64,000 nt of DNA from Lacrimispora sinapis (GCF_043633585.1 NZ_CP141832.1:2666001-2730000); one strand, 5' to 3'; counted from the first letter of the stretch, positions 52,227 through 61,205 are shown. Translations and numbers: made by a program. The notes: a model not told the origin generated them from the letters alone.

Positions 52227-53237
52227 TTACTGGGGCAGATAATCGTTTGAAAAACCGGTATTTTCCGGAATCTCAGCTTTTGACAGCCCCTTTTCATTGA
52301 GCCAGTTATAGAACCGGTTCCAACGTTCCGGGTCAATATATCCCCAGACATCCACGTCTGCCTGATATTGATCGGCCAGATATTTCTGGCTTTTCATTAC
52401 AAGTTTTTCATCAAGCTCCGGGGCAGCTTTAAGTAAAATTTCTGCCGCTTCTTCCGGATTCTTTACCGCATCTTCATAGCCCTTGCTCAAAGCACCCAGA
52501 AAGGCCCTTGCAGTCTCAGGATCCCTTTCCAAAAAATCATTGCCCGCAATAATGACAGGGGTATAGTAATCAAATACAGGGTTTATATCCTTAAAGGCAA
52601 AATAGTCGGTATCCAAGCCTTCCAGATCCATCTTTATGCCAGCCCAGGCATAAAAGATCCAGATCGCGTCCACAGATTTTGTTTTTAAGGCAGAAACTTC
52701 ATCGGTCACTGTACTTGGAATCATCTCGACCTTGGAAAAATCGCCTCCGTCGGACTCCATTACATCTTTGATCATAGCTTTTTCCACCGGATTGTCCCAG
52801 GTGGCATATTTCTTTCCTTCCAGCCCCTTGGGGGATGCCATGCCTTCCCCTTTCCGGGATATGATTCCCGAGGTGTTGTGCTGAATCACCGCAGCCACTG
52901 CTGTGATGGGAAGAGCGTCATCTCCCACCAGTGCAGGTGCCATGGTATCCTGGAAGGACATGCCAAAGTCCGCTTTTCCTGAAGCGACCAGCACCTCTGC
53001 GCCATCCTCCGGCGGCTGAACGATCTCAACGGACAGTCCTGCATCTTTAAAATATCCCTTTTCCTGTGCCACATAAAGGCCGGTATGATTGGTGTTGGGC
53101 GTCCAGTCAAGGACAAAAGTAACCTTTTTCAAAGACCCTGTTTCTCCATTGGCTGCCTGCTTTTCCTGCTTCTGGCAGCCGGTCAGTGATGCGGCAAAAG
53201 CCGCTGCAATAAGAATTGCCAAGCCTGTTTTTTTCAT
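52227..53237 (-). CDS. thiY: Thiamine-precursor ABC transporter substrate-binding lipoprotein
   Basis: I choose ATG 53237, after GGAGGAAAGC. The 336-residue product is a lipoprotein (lipobox SLTGC, Cys at about 21) with a THI5/NMT1-type binding domain: VTFVLDWTPNTNHTGLYVAQ and GYFKDAGLSVEIVQPPEDGA. This is the ThiY pattern for pyrimidine precursors of thiamine. It is held outside the membrane and works with the ThiX-type permease and ThiZ-type ATPase encoded on either side of it. Confidence 0.92.
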   Translation of the reverse strand: MKKTGLAILIAAAFAASLTGCQKQEKQAANGETGSLKKVTFVLDWTPNTNHTGLYVAQEKGYFKDAGLSVEIVQPPEDGAEVLVASGKADFGMSFQDTMAPALVGDDALPITAVAAVIQHNTSGIISRKGEGMASPKGLEGKKYATWDNPVEKAMIKDVMESDGGDFSKVEMIPSTVTDEVSALKTKSVDAIWIFYAWAGIKMDLEGLDTDYFAFKDINPVFDYYTPVIIAGNDFLERDPETARAFLGALSKGYEDAVKNPEEAAEILLKAAPELDEKLVMKSQKYLADQYQADVDVWGYIDPERWNRFYNWLNEKGLSKAEIPENTGFSNDYLPQ

Positions 53238-53265
53238 GCTTTCCTCCATAGTCTGAAACTGTCTG

Positions 53266-54027
53266 TCAACGGTCCTCCCAAGGCATGCATTTTTTCGCCA
53301 GCATGTCCACGCCTTTCATAAGCAGGAGACTGATGACAGATATAAGAAAAATAACTGCAAACATCTTATCAAAGGCAAATGCCTTCTTCACCCGGGTCAT
53401 ATATACGCCCAGCCCGCCAAAGCCTCCCAGCCATTCCGAAATGACTGCCCCCACCACCGCATAGGAGGCGGAGATCCGGAGACTGGAAAAAAACTGCCCC
53501 ATGGCTCCGGGAAGCTTGATGTAACGGAAAATGCTGAAGGTTCCGGCTCCCATAGACCTTAAAAGATTTACCGCATCCGGATCTGCGGATTGAAAGCCGT
53601 TTAAAAGCCCTATGGTGACCGGGAAAAATGTGGTCAATACAATCAGGATGACCTTTGGAGTCATCTCATAGCCGAACCATAACACCAAAAGCGGAGCCAG
53701 AGCTACCGTGGGTACGGTCTGTGTCAACACGATCAGGGGGTAAAACGCCCGGTAAAGTCCAGCAAAATGGTCCATCACCACGGCAATGACAAAACCGGTG
53801 GCCACACCCAGAAAAAGTCCGGCAAATGCCTCTGTCAGTGTTATCTTTGCATGCTCCATAAGTGCCGGAAATTCGGTTAGAAACGCATTTCCCACACTTA
53901 GGGGCGATGGCAGCAGGTAAGAATCCACCAGCCCGAAGTAAGAGATCCCCTGCCACAGAAAAAGAAGCCCCAAAACCGCAGAACAGGACCACAGGTTATT
54001 GGTGATGCTTCGTGACTTTCTTTTCAA
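53266..54027 (-). CDS. thiX: ABC transporter permease, thiamine-precursor type
   Basis: This 253-residue permease has six membrane helices and the BPD-type EAA loop (LLRSMGAGTFSIFRYIKLPGA). The likely start is TTG 54027, nine nt after GGAGAGG and inside the upstream gene; the overlap of 32 nt suggests coupling. It is the ThiX component beside ThiY and ThiZ. Confidence 0.88.
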   Translation of the reverse strand: MKRKSRSITNNLWSCSAVLGLLFLWQGISYFGLVDSYLLPSPLSVGNAFLTEFPALMEHAKITLTEAFAGLFLGVATGFVIAVVMDHFAGLYRAFYPLIVLTQTVPTVALAPLLVLWFGYEMTPKVILIVLTTFFPVTIGLLNGFQSADPDAVNLLRSMGAGTFSIFRYIKLPGAMGQFFSSLRISASYAVVGAVISEWLGGFGGLGVYMTRVKKAFAFDKMFAVIFLISVISLLLMKGVDMLAKKCMPWEDR

Positions 54028-54292
54028 TCGTTAAAACCTCTCCTTCCGGCCGGTAAGTAACTTTGATATAAGCGGCCACAGACGGAGCACCGGCACGGAT
54101 GGCAATATGCTGACATTCCTTTACCACATCCATCAGTTCGTCGTAATCGCCTTCTATGGCTGTTTCAAAAGGTCCTACATAATAATTAAGTCCGGTGCTT
54201 TTGATATAATCAATCACCTGATCTACAATACGGATTAATTCCTCATCATTTTTTGCTTCCGGAAGTGACTGGATCGCTACGCTTGCATTCAT
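53996..54292 (-). CDS. Thiamine-binding MTH1187/DUF77 family protein
   Basis: This 98-residue protein matches the MTH1187/YkoF-like family: VAIQSLPEAKNDEELIRIVD, YIKSTGLNYYVGPFETAIEG and a beta strand near AYIKVTYRPEGEVLTIEKK. Members bind thiamine or related molecules and often precede HMP transporters. It is the first gene after the TPP riboswitch. Confidence 0.88.
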   Translation of the reverse strand: MNASVAIQSLPEAKNDEELIRIVDQVIDYIKSTGLNYYVGPFETAIEGDYDELMDVVKECQHIAIRAGAPSVAAYIKVTYRPEGEVLTIEKKVTKHHQ

Positions 54293-54320
54293 ATATTTTC
54301 TCTCCTTTTTTATAAATACA

Positions 54321-54349
54321 GAAAACCCGTCCGGATATCCGGGCGGGTC
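54321..54349 (-). terminator. Expression-platform terminator of the TPP riboswitch
   Basis: On the minus strand CCCGCCCGGATATCCGGACGGG is followed by TTTTCTGTATTT, about 20 nt downstream of the aptamer and 30 nt before the first gene. Confidence 0.85.
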
Positions 54350-54370
54350 TACAGGCTGTGCCTTAAAGTC

Positions 54371-54455
54371 TCCTACGCTGGCATTATCCAGATCAGGTTA
54401 CAGGGTTCGGAACAATTCTGTTCCATCTCAGCCGGACTTTCTCCAGCACCCCTTT
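54371..54455 (-). promoter_or_regulatory. TPP riboswitch (THI element)
   Basis: The minus strand shows the standard core: GGGGTGCTGG, CCGGCTGAGATGG, GAACCCT, AACCTGATCTGG and ATAATGCCAGCGTAGGA. Ligand binding should end transcription at the next hairpin. Confidence 0.97.
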
Positions 54456-54469
54456 TTATTTTCATTGCA

Positions 54470-54498
54470 AGTATACATCCAACCGCCGGGAAAGTCAA
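54470..54498 (-). promoter_or_regulatory. Sigma-A promoter of the thiamine ABC operon
   Basis: TTGACT (54493-54498) and TATACT (54470-54475) are 17 bp apart, directly upstream of the TPP riboswitch. Confidence 0.85.
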
Positions 54499-54523
54499 GC
54501 GGCACCAATCATTCCTGCACCAA

Positions 54524-56602
54524 TCACTCCTCTAACAGATTCTGCATTCCTCCCAGGCTGATCCCAATCGTGGACAGATTGTGGAGAAGGGCAGAAGTCG
54601 TGGGTGCTATGATCCCTGCCGCGCCCAAAAGGATGAGGCTGGTGTTGATGCCAACGATATTCCGGTAATTGCTGTGAATTCGTTTCATCAGGCTGTCACT
54701 CAACAGCTTTAAGGTGACGATTTCAAAGAGATTGTCTGCTGCAAGGGTGATATCCGCTATCTCTCTTGCGATCTCCGCTCCGTCGCTGATGGCGATGCCC
54801 ACATCTGCGGCAGAAAGGGCCGGAGAATCATTGATCCCGTCTCCCACCATGATGACCACATTGCCTGCCGCTTTTTCCTGCTCGATAAAACGGGCCTTCT
54901 GCTCCGGCAGGACTTCTGAGTAATACTCATCCACGCCGACTCTGGCTGCTACCGCCCTGGCCGTCCGCTCACTGTCTCCGGTCATCATGACCACCTTGCG
55001 GATTCCTGCTTTCTTTAAGGAATTGATTACCGCTCCTGCCTCTTCCCGGAGAGGGTCCTCCACACAAATCACGGCTGCCAGCTTCTGGTCCATGGCAAGG
55101 TATAGATGGCTGCAGTCTGAGGGAAGCCGGTCAAAGGTCTCCCGGTAAGCTTCATCCACCGTACAGGCCTCATCTTCAAATACAAAATGATAGCTGCCAA
55201 TGACCACCTTCCTGCCCTCAATATAGGAGGCAATGCCATGGGCTACAATATAATCCACTTTAGAATGCATTTCTTCATGCTCCAAGCCCATATCCCTGGC
55301 TGCTTTCACCACAGCCTTTGCCATGGAATGGGGAAAATGTTCCTCCAGACAGGCTGCGATCCGAAGCATCTCTTCCTTGCTTTCCCTGCCAAACGTCACC
55401 ACTTCCTTTACCGTAGGTCTTGCCTTTGTCAGAGTACCGGTCTTATCAAAAACCACCACAGCGGCATCGGCCACTGCCTCCAGGTATTTTCCTCCTTTTA
55501 CGGTCATGTGATACATGCTGGCCTCGCGAATGGCAGAAAGCACAGAGATAGGCATGGCAAGCTTTAAGGCACAGGAAAAGTCCACCATAAGAACAGAGAT
55601 GGCTCTGGATACATTTCTGGTGAGCAGCCAGGTCAGGCCGGTCCCTAAAAGAGTATAGGGCACCAGCCGGTCTGCCAGATGTCCTGCCTTGCTTTCCAGG
55701 GAAGACTTCAGTTTTTCTGACTCTTCTATCATGGTAACGATCTTTTCAAACCGGGTGGAACCGGACACCTCCCGGACTGTGATGACAAGCTCGCCTTCTT
55801 CCACCACCGTTCCGGCATATACATAGCCTCCGGCTTCTTTTTTCACCGGAAGGGATTCTCCCGTAAGGGAAGCCTGGTTGACCATTGCCTCACCCGAAGC
55901 CACAGTGCCGTCAAATGGAATGACATTCCCCATATGGACCACGACTTTATCGTTCTGTCTGACGGAGGAAGCATCTACAAGCACCTCCTGGGCGCCGCTT
56001 ACAAGCCATACCCTGTCCACATGCAGGGACATGCTTCTGGCCAGATCCCCTACCGATTTTTTATGGGTCCATTCTTCTAACAGTTCCCCGATCCCAAGCA
56101 GGAACATGACAGAACCGGCGGTCTCCGCTTCCCCTCTTATGAGAGAAACGCCAATGGCTATGGCATCTAAAACCGCCACTTCCATCTTTCGGAGCAAAAG
56201 GCATTTCAGTCCTCTTATGATGTATTTTATGGATTTTATGCCAATGGCAAAAGGCCGTATGGAAGCGGGAACTAACAGCTTTCCCGCTGCTCTGAAAAGT
56301 ACCTTTAAGACCAGCTTTTCCTGATAAAATGCATTCAGCTCCCGTCCGGAATGTTCCAGAACCGCCGGCGGCACTTCCACCCTTTGATAATCAAACTGCT
56401 TCAGCGCCTTTATGACCTCTTCCCGTCTGCCGGTATAAGTAATAACTGCATCCGCTGTCCGCTCCCGGACCTTCACGGATGTTATTGTTTTTATTCCATG
56501 CAGATAATAAAGCAGTGTATCCGCTTCCCGGTAAGTCATCCGTCTCTGCACCAAATGGATTCTTAGCCGTCCTGGTATTTCATGTTTTATGATAAACTTC
56601 AC
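54524..56602 (-). CDS. Heavy-metal P-type ATPase with atypical membrane motif
   Basis: This 692-residue P1B-like ATPase has TGES (247-250), the phosphorylation motif DKTGTLTK (386-393), PHSMAKAV and MVGDGINDSPALSAADVG. The N-terminal HMA-like region (1-75) has no CxxC. The metal-site motif, usually CPC or SPC, reads SCALKLAMP (343-351): one Cys with no Pro-Cys pair. Such variants are found in Firmicutes and their metal is not obvious (Zn, Mn or Fe are all possible). It follows a DUF6110 gene on the same strand behind a weak terminator. Confidence 0.88.
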   Translation of the reverse strand: MKFIIKHEIPGRLRIHLVQRRMTYREADTLLYYLHGIKTITSVKVRERTADAVITYTGRREEVIKALKQFDYQRVEVPPAVLEHSGRELNAFYQEKLVLKVLFRAAGKLLVPASIRPFAIGIKSIKYIIRGLKCLLLRKMEVAVLDAIAIGVSLIRGEAETAGSVMFLLGIGELLEEWTHKKSVGDLARSMSLHVDRVWLVSGAQEVLVDASSVRQNDKVVVHMGNVIPFDGTVASGEAMVNQASLTGESLPVKKEAGGYVYAGTVVEEGELVITVREVSGSTRFEKIVTMIEESEKLKSSLESKAGHLADRLVPYTLLGTGLTWLLTRNVSRAISVLMVDFSCALKLAMPISVLSAIREASMYHMTVKGGKYLEAVADAAVVVFDKTGTLTKARPTVKEVVTFGRESKEEMLRIAACLEEHFPHSMAKAVVKAARDMGLEHEEMHSKVDYIVAHGIASYIEGRKVVIGSYHFVFEDEACTVDEAYRETFDRLPSDCSHLYLAMDQKLAAVICVEDPLREEAGAVINSLKKAGIRKVVMMTGDSERTARAVAARVGVDEYYSEVLPEQKARFIEQEKAAGNVVIMVGDGINDSPALSAADVGIAISDGAEIAREIADITLAADNLFEIVTLKLLSDSLMKRIHSNYRNIVGINTSLILLGAAGIIAPTTSALLHNLSTIGISLGGMQNLLEE

Positions 56603-56620
56603 GTCTGCACCTCCGTACAG

Positions 56621-56650
56621 AAAACGGGGCCAAAAACCACCGGCCCCGCT
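56621..56650 (-). terminator. Intra-operon terminator between DUF6110 and the P-type ATPase gene
   Basis: On the minus strand CGGGGCC and GGCCCCG pair around a T-rich loop and are followed by TTTTC. It probably lowers ATPase expression relative to the upstream gene. Confidence 0.75.
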
Positions 56651-56686
56651 CTGTCATATTCTTTTGTAGTCTGGCGGTTTTAACCT

Positions 56687-56962
56687 TTATGCTTGTGCAC
56701 CTTCAGCTTCTTCCACGGCGGCAGCTTCCTTTAATTCACGTTCTTCATTGATCTGCTTTGCTTCTGCAAGAATATCTTCCGCATTCTCCTGAATGGTTGT
56801 TGCAGTCTTCATCACACAATCCTTTGCCCGAAGAGCGGCTGCGGTACAGTTGGTATAAACTTTTTTTGCATCCTTGCTGGCAAGAAGCTTAATACCGGCA
56901 GTTCCAAACAGGATTCCTCCAATAAAAATCCCCATATTTTTAATTTTAGAAATATCCAACAT
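56687..56962 (-). CDS. DUF6110 small membrane protein
   Basis: I choose ATG 56962, behind AAAGGAGG; a reading to 56989 has no site. The 91-residue product starts MLDISKIKNMGIFIGGILFG, has one membrane helix with a GTAGIKLLASKDAKKVYTNC segment, and ends in a long Glu/Ala-rich helix. I recall this as DUF6110, commonly found just before P-type ATPase genes, which suggests an accessory role in metal export. It has its own promoter. Confidence 0.7.
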   Translation of the reverse strand: MLDISKIKNMGIFIGGILFGTAGIKLLASKDAKKVYTNCTAAALRAKDCVMKTATTIQENAEDILAEAKQINEERELKEAAAVEEAEGAQA

Positions 56963-57009
56963 CTTTTGTATCCTCCTTTGAATTACCAATTATTTCCTAT
57001 TATTACATC

Positions 57010-57039
57010 ATCATAGCAGGTGTGTTTTCGGTTAGTCAA
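57010..57039 (-). promoter_or_regulatory. Sigma-A promoter of the DUF6110-ATPase unit
   Basis: TTGACT (57034-57039) and TATGAT (57010-57015) are 18 bp apart. Confidence 0.75.
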
Positions 57040-57067
57040 AGATAATTGTTTCATGTGATAATTTTTC

Positions 57068-57682
57068 TCATTTTCGTGCAGCAGCCGTTACCTCAGACCA
57101 ATGCAGCAGTGCCAAAGCTCCGATCTCCGGGTCATACATCAGTCCCAGATTGTCTTTGATCTCTTTATAGCAGTATTCCAAGGAATAGGCAGTCCGGTAC
57201 CCCCGGTCAGAGGTCATGGCATCAATGGAATCGCAGATGGCAATGATTCTGGCTCCCATAGGGATTTCCTTTCCCTTTAGGCCCTCCGGATACCCTTTGC
57301 CGTCGTATCGCTCATGGTGATATAAAACAATATCTTTTAGTTCATTCAAATGCCTGGATTTGCTTAAAATATCGGCACCTATCCTGGGGTGTTTTTTCAT
57401 GGCATTCCATTCTTCTCTGGAAAGTCTGTCCGGCTTATTAAGGACCGCGTCGGGAACACCGATCTTACCGATGTCATGAAGATGAGCCGCAATGTGGATC
57501 TTCTCCACCTCGTCCTGGGGAAGTCCCAACCGCGCAGAAAGGGTCAGCGCCATATCGCTGACCCTTTGAGAATGCCCTGCCGTATAAGGGTCTTTTGCAT
57601 CGAGTGCACTTACAATGCACTCGATGATTTCATGGTAATCAATCCCATCCCTGCATAACTCAAATCCTGTTCCTGTATTCAT
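57068..57682 (-). CDS. HD-GYP domain phosphohydrolase
   Basis: This 204-residue protein is an isolated HD-GYP domain with YTAGHSQRVSDMA, the HD motif AAHLHDIGKIGVP (metal ligands), KKHPRIGADIL, LYHHERYDGKGYPEGL (GYP motif) and ARIIAICDSIDAMTSDR. Canonical HD-GYP enzymes degrade cyclic di-GMP. No sensor domain is attached. A DtxR-type palindrome lies 22 bp upstream of the start and the gene follows a fur-like gene, so iron control is likely. The start has only a weak site. Confidence 0.9.
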   Translation of the reverse strand: MNTGTGFELCRDGIDYHEIIECIVSALDAKDPYTAGHSQRVSDMALTLSARLGLPQDEVEKIHIAAHLHDIGKIGVPDAVLNKPDRLSREEWNAMKKHPRIGADILSKSRHLNELKDIVLYHHERYDGKGYPEGLKGKEIPMGARIIAICDSIDAMTSDRGYRTAYSLEYCYKEIKDNLGLMYDPEIGALALLHWSEVTAAARK

Positions 57683-57704
57683 ATTTTACATGCTCATTTC
57701 TTTG

Positions 57705-57720
57705 GTTAGTATTAGCTAAC
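57705..57720. promoter_or_regulatory. DtxR-type box upstream of the HD-GYP gene
   Basis: GTTAGTATTAGCTAAC is a near-perfect palindrome of the same type as those upstream of feoA and feoB. It sits between the fur-like stop and the HD-GYP start. Confidence 0.65.
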
Positions 57721-57735
57721 TTCAGATCAACAAGA

Positions 57736-58227
57736 TTAATAGCAGCCGGCCTGCTCACACTCACATGGTTTTACCGATATGGATGTGATCTTCTGGTCAT
57801 TCAAATAGCCGCACGCAGAAAGTCCTGCCCTCACCACCGAATTCCAGTTTTTTGCAGACAAGTGATATGTGGTCTCATCATCCAGTACCACGGTACATGC
57901 ATCCTCCATGGAACAGGTTTCTGAGTAAGCGATCTTGTACATGTTCTTGCGGCTGATTGCTCCGATTTCTTCCAGGACATTTACCATCCGGTAAACGGTT
58001 GCGGCACCGATGCTCTCGTCAACCTTCGATGCTTTATAATATATCTCCTTACAACTGGAGCATTCATGTTCCAGAATAATATCCAGCAGCGTGAGGCGCT
58101 GTTTTGTTATTCTGCATCCTTTTTCCTTCAGCTTTTCAATGATAAGCTCTTTCTGCATTTTTGATCTGTGATAGCTTCTGGAATCAGTCACTTTTCTTTT
58201 TTCACTGATAATATTGCGGTCTTCCAT
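57736..58227 (-). CDS. Divergent Fur family regulator
   Basis: This 163-residue protein has the Fur winged helix (GCRITKQRLTLLDIILEH and IGAATVYRMVNVLEEIGAIS). The C-terminal half is unusual: the normal HHHHHC-C metal cluster is missing, replaced by YSETCSMEDACTVV and a final Cys-rich CECEQAGCY. It may bind metal by other ligands or no longer sense it. It is encoded after feoB and the Cys-rich peptide. The start has GGAGG six nt upstream. Confidence 0.82.
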   Translation of the reverse strand: MEDRNIISEKRKVTDSRSYHRSKMQKELIIEKLKEKGCRITKQRLTLLDIILEHECSSCKEIYYKASKVDESIGAATVYRMVNVLEEIGAISRKNMYKIAYSETCSMEDACTVVLDDETTYHLSAKNWNSVVRAGLSACGYLNDQKITSISVKPCECEQAGCY

Positions 58228-58287
58228 TTGGGCACCTCCATTTACTGTAATAAGGGATTTTAACCATTCACCTTCCGGATGCAGTCT

Positions 58288-58428
58288 TTAGTGACTGCAA
58301 TGTCCTCCGCAATCTTTGCATGACACACCGCATTGAATGGATTTTCCGTTTTTCTTGTCACGAATCATACTCTTAACAATCAACGCCACCGCGCCGACGA
58401 CAACCAATAACACAACCATTGTTCCCAT
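58288..58428 (-). CDS. FeoB-associated Cys-rich membrane protein
   Basis: This 46-residue peptide has a membrane helix (about 4-19), a basic Lys/Arg stretch and a Cys-rich end (CGVSCKDCGGHC). It belongs to the small proteins encoded just after feoB in many Firmicutes. The AAGGAGG site six nt before ATG 58428 confirms the start. It probably helps FeoB move or receive iron. Confidence 0.9.
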   Translation of the reverse strand: MGTMVVLLVVVGAVALIVKSMIRDKKNGKSIQCGVSCKDCGGHCSH

Positions 58429-58493
58429 AGAGAACCTCCTTATATTTCGAGCCTGCACATATCATGCAGGCTCATATTAACGTGTACTGCCGC

Positions 58494-60677
58494 TTATTTT
58501 GCGCCTGCTACACTTTTGAAATTTGCTTTTGATCTCTTAGTATCCTTCGCTGGTCTTACCAACAGGTAAATGAATCCTGCAATCAGAACAAAGGCTACTG
58601 CTGTAAAGATTCCGAATGTTCCAGTTGTGATCAGCATACCAATCTGGTAAACACAAAGTGCTACCACATAGGCAAGAAGTGTCTGATAACCAATTGCAAA
58701 CCAGAACCAGCTCATATTATTCATTTCTCTTTTGATTGCACCCATAGCTGCAAAACATGGAGCGCAAAGAAGATTAAATACCAGGAAGGAATAAGCAGCA
58801 ATGGTTGTCATGCTTCCTGCAAGAGTTCCCCAGATCTCGCTGCCATCTTCTGCAACCTCTGCAAATCCGTAAAGAACTCCAAAGGTTCCGACAACGTTCT
58901 CTTTTGCAATCAGACCCGTAATTGCGGCAACTGCAGATTTCCAGTCCCCCCAGCCCAGAGGAGTAAATATCCAGCTGATGGTTCCGCCGATCGCTGCCAG
59001 AATACTGTGATCAAGTTCCATGGTATCCAACATTCTGAATTTTCCGTCTACCCAGCCGAAGTAAGAGGTAAACCACACAAAAATGGTAGCTAAAAGAATG
59101 ATCGTTCCAGCTTTCTTAATAAAGGACCAGCCACGTTCCCACATGCTTCTTAAAATGTTACCAACGGTAGGCATATGATATGCCGGAAGCTCCATAACGA
59201 AAGGAGCCGGATCGCCAGAAAATCTTTTGGTCTTTTTCAGAATAATACCAGAGCAGATAATTGCTGCAATACCTACAAAGTAGGCACTTGGAGCTACCCA
59301 TGCTGCACCTCCGAATAATGCACCTGAGATCAGGGCAATGATCGGAAGTTTGGCTCCACACGGAATAAATGTGGTAGTCATGATGGTCATCTTACGGTCA
59401 CGGTCATTTTCAATGGTACGGGAAGCCATAACACCGGGAACGCCGCATCCGGTACCGATTAACATCGGAATAAAGGATTTACCGGAAAGACCGAACTTAC
59501 GGAAAATACGGTCCATAATAAAGGCAACTCTTGCCATATATCCGCAGCTCTCAAGGAAAGCAAGGAAAATAAAGAGAACCAGCATCTGAGGTACGAAACC
59601 TAAAACAGCACCAACACCAGCCACGATTCCGTCAAGAATCAGGCCCTGGAGCCAGTCTGCACAGCCTACAGCTGTCAAAATGCCTTCAACAACAACCGGA
59701 ACACCTGGAACATCAATGCCAAAGAAGCTGAAGCCATCGCCAAATACACCTTCATTGGCCCAGTCTGTTGCCCAGGTACCTACCGTTGTAACGGACACAT
59801 AATAAACAAGGAACATAACCGCCGCAAAGATCGGCAATGCCAGAAAACGGTTTGTAACAATACGGTCGATTTTATCCGATACCGTAAGCCTTTCGGTTTT
59901 GTTTCTTGTAAAGCATTCATTTATGATAGAGGAGATGAACACATAGCGCTCATTGGTAATAATACTCTCCGTATCATCATCCAACTCCCGCTCAATCATA
60001 CGGATCTCTTCGGATACATCAGGAACCCGCTTTAACTGGCTTCCGATCTTGCTGTCCTTTTCCAAAAGTTTGATTGCAAAGAAACGTTTCTGTTCCTCAG
60101 GAACATCATTTCCTAACTTTTCTTCTATAGAATCTAATACGCTTTCCAATTCCGCCTGGAATTTGTGAACGGGAATGCTGCTCTTTTTCTGCTTGGCAAC
60201 GGCAACAGCCCTTTCAGCGGCCTGCTGAATCCCGGTTCCCTTTAGTGCGGAGATTTCTACGACCTCACAGCCCAGCTTCTGACTCAGCTTGCTGATATGT
60301 ATCTTGTCTCCGTTCTTCTCAACGATGTCCATCATATTGATAGCCATGACTACAGGGATTCCCAGTTCCATAAGCTGGGTGGATAAGTATAAGTTACGTT
60401 CAATGTTGGTACCGTCCACGATATTTAAAATCGCATCCGGACGTTCTCCGATCAAATAATTTCTGGCTACTACTTCTTCCAGTGTGTACGGAGAAAGGGA
60501 ATAAATACCAGGAAGGTCCATGATGATAACATCCTTATGCCCTTTTAACTTTCCTTCCTTTTTCTCCACTGTAACTCCGGGCCAGTTCCCCACAAACTGG
60601 TTGGATCCCGTAAGCGCATTAAACAGCGTTGTCTTTCCGCAGTTTGGATTACCTGCTAATGCAATCTTAATTGACAT
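58494..60677 (-). CDS. feoB: Ferrous iron transporter FeoB
   Basis: This 727-residue protein has an N-terminal G domain (GNPNCGKTTLFNALTG, 9-24; DLPG; NMMD) and about eight membrane helices with the Gate motifs including LESCGYMARVAFIMD and IGTGCGVPGVMASR. It takes up ferrous iron. It follows two feoA genes, with a DtxR-type box directly upstream, and is followed by the Cys-rich partner peptide. Confidence 0.97.
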   Translation of the reverse strand: MSIKIALAGNPNCGKTTLFNALTGSNQFVGNWPGVTVEKKEGKLKGHKDVIIMDLPGIYSLSPYTLEEVVARNYLIGERPDAILNIVDGTNIERNLYLSTQLMELGIPVVMAINMMDIVEKNGDKIHISKLSQKLGCEVVEISALKGTGIQQAAERAVAVAKQKKSSIPVHKFQAELESVLDSIEEKLGNDVPEEQKRFFAIKLLEKDSKIGSQLKRVPDVSEEIRMIERELDDDTESIITNERYVFISSIINECFTRNKTERLTVSDKIDRIVTNRFLALPIFAAVMFLVYYVSVTTVGTWATDWANEGVFGDGFSFFGIDVPGVPVVVEGILTAVGCADWLQGLILDGIVAGVGAVLGFVPQMLVLFIFLAFLESCGYMARVAFIMDRIFRKFGLSGKSFIPMLIGTGCGVPGVMASRTIENDRDRKMTIMTTTFIPCGAKLPIIALISGALFGGAAWVAPSAYFVGIAAIICSGIILKKTKRFSGDPAPFVMELPAYHMPTVGNILRSMWERGWSFIKKAGTIILLATIFVWFTSYFGWVDGKFRMLDTMELDHSILAAIGGTISWIFTPLGWGDWKSAVAAITGLIAKENVVGTFGVLYGFAEVAEDGSEIWGTLAGSMTTIAAYSFLVFNLLCAPCFAAMGAIKREMNNMSWFWFAIGYQTLLAYVVALCVYQIGMLITTGTFGIFTAVAFVLIAGFIYLLVRPAKDTKRSKANFKSVAGAK

Positions 60678-60718
60678 ACTCTACCTCTTTCTGCCTGTAA
60701 GCATTAATTTGTTTGGCA

Positions 60719-60733
60719 TTAGTTTTACCTAAC
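60719..60733. promoter_or_regulatory. DtxR-type box upstream of feoB
   Basis: TTAGTTTTACCTAAC, in the 72-bp gap between feoA and feoB, resembles the palindromes at 57705 and 61258. Confidence 0.6.
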
Positions 60734-60749
60734 TCTTATGTAAAAAAAA

Positions 60750-60974
60750 CTACTCCACAACAATCATTTCCGCATCCGCTCTTCGGAGGGATAATTCATA
60801 ACCTCTCACGGTAACTTCAACAGGATCACCAAGAGGGGCAACTTTTCTTACGAAAACATCGACTCCTTTCGTGATCCCCATGTCCATAATCCTTCTTTTT
60901 ACCGGGCCTTCACCGGTCAGCTTGATTACCTTTACGGTTCTTCCGCATGGAACTTCCTTCAATGTCATCGTCAT
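60750..60974 (-). CDS. feoA: FeoA family protein (copy 1)
   Basis: This 74-residue SH3-like protein shows the FeoA pattern: LKEVPCGRTVKVIKLTGEGP, RRIMDMGITKGVDVFVRKVAP and DPVEVTVRGYELSLRRADAE. FeoA supports FeoB. It follows the other feoA by 15 bp. Confidence 0.94.
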   Translation of the reverse strand: MTMTLKEVPCGRTVKVIKLTGEGPVKRRIMDMGITKGVDVFVRKVAPLGDPVEVTVRGYELSLRRADAEMIVVE

Positions 60975-60989
60975 CTTCTTTTCTCCTTT

Positions 60990-61205
60990 TTATCCTACCA
61001 TGATTTTGTTGGCCATATCTTTTCCAATTGCAACTCTGGAATCTTTCACATTAACAATCATGTTTCCTCCGATTTCAGACACAACAGTCACGACCCCGCC
61101 GGTAACAAACCCCAGGTTTTCCAAAAAACGTCTTGTTTCTTCTTTTCCTCCAACCTTACGGATTATATTTGGCTCACCGGCCTTTACCATTGTCAAAGGC
61201 ATCAT
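60990..61205 (-). CDS. feoA: FeoA family protein (copy 2)
   Basis: This 71-residue protein is a second FeoA domain (MPLTMVKAGEPNIIRKVGGK, RRFLENLGFVTGGVVTVVSE and a MIVNVKDSRVAIGKDMANKI end). It is the first gene of the feo operon and has its promoter and operator just upstream. Confidence 0.9.
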   Translation of the reverse strand: MMPLTMVKAGEPNIIRKVGGKEETRRFLENLGFVTGGVVTVVSEIGGNMIVNVKDSRVAIGKDMANKIMVG

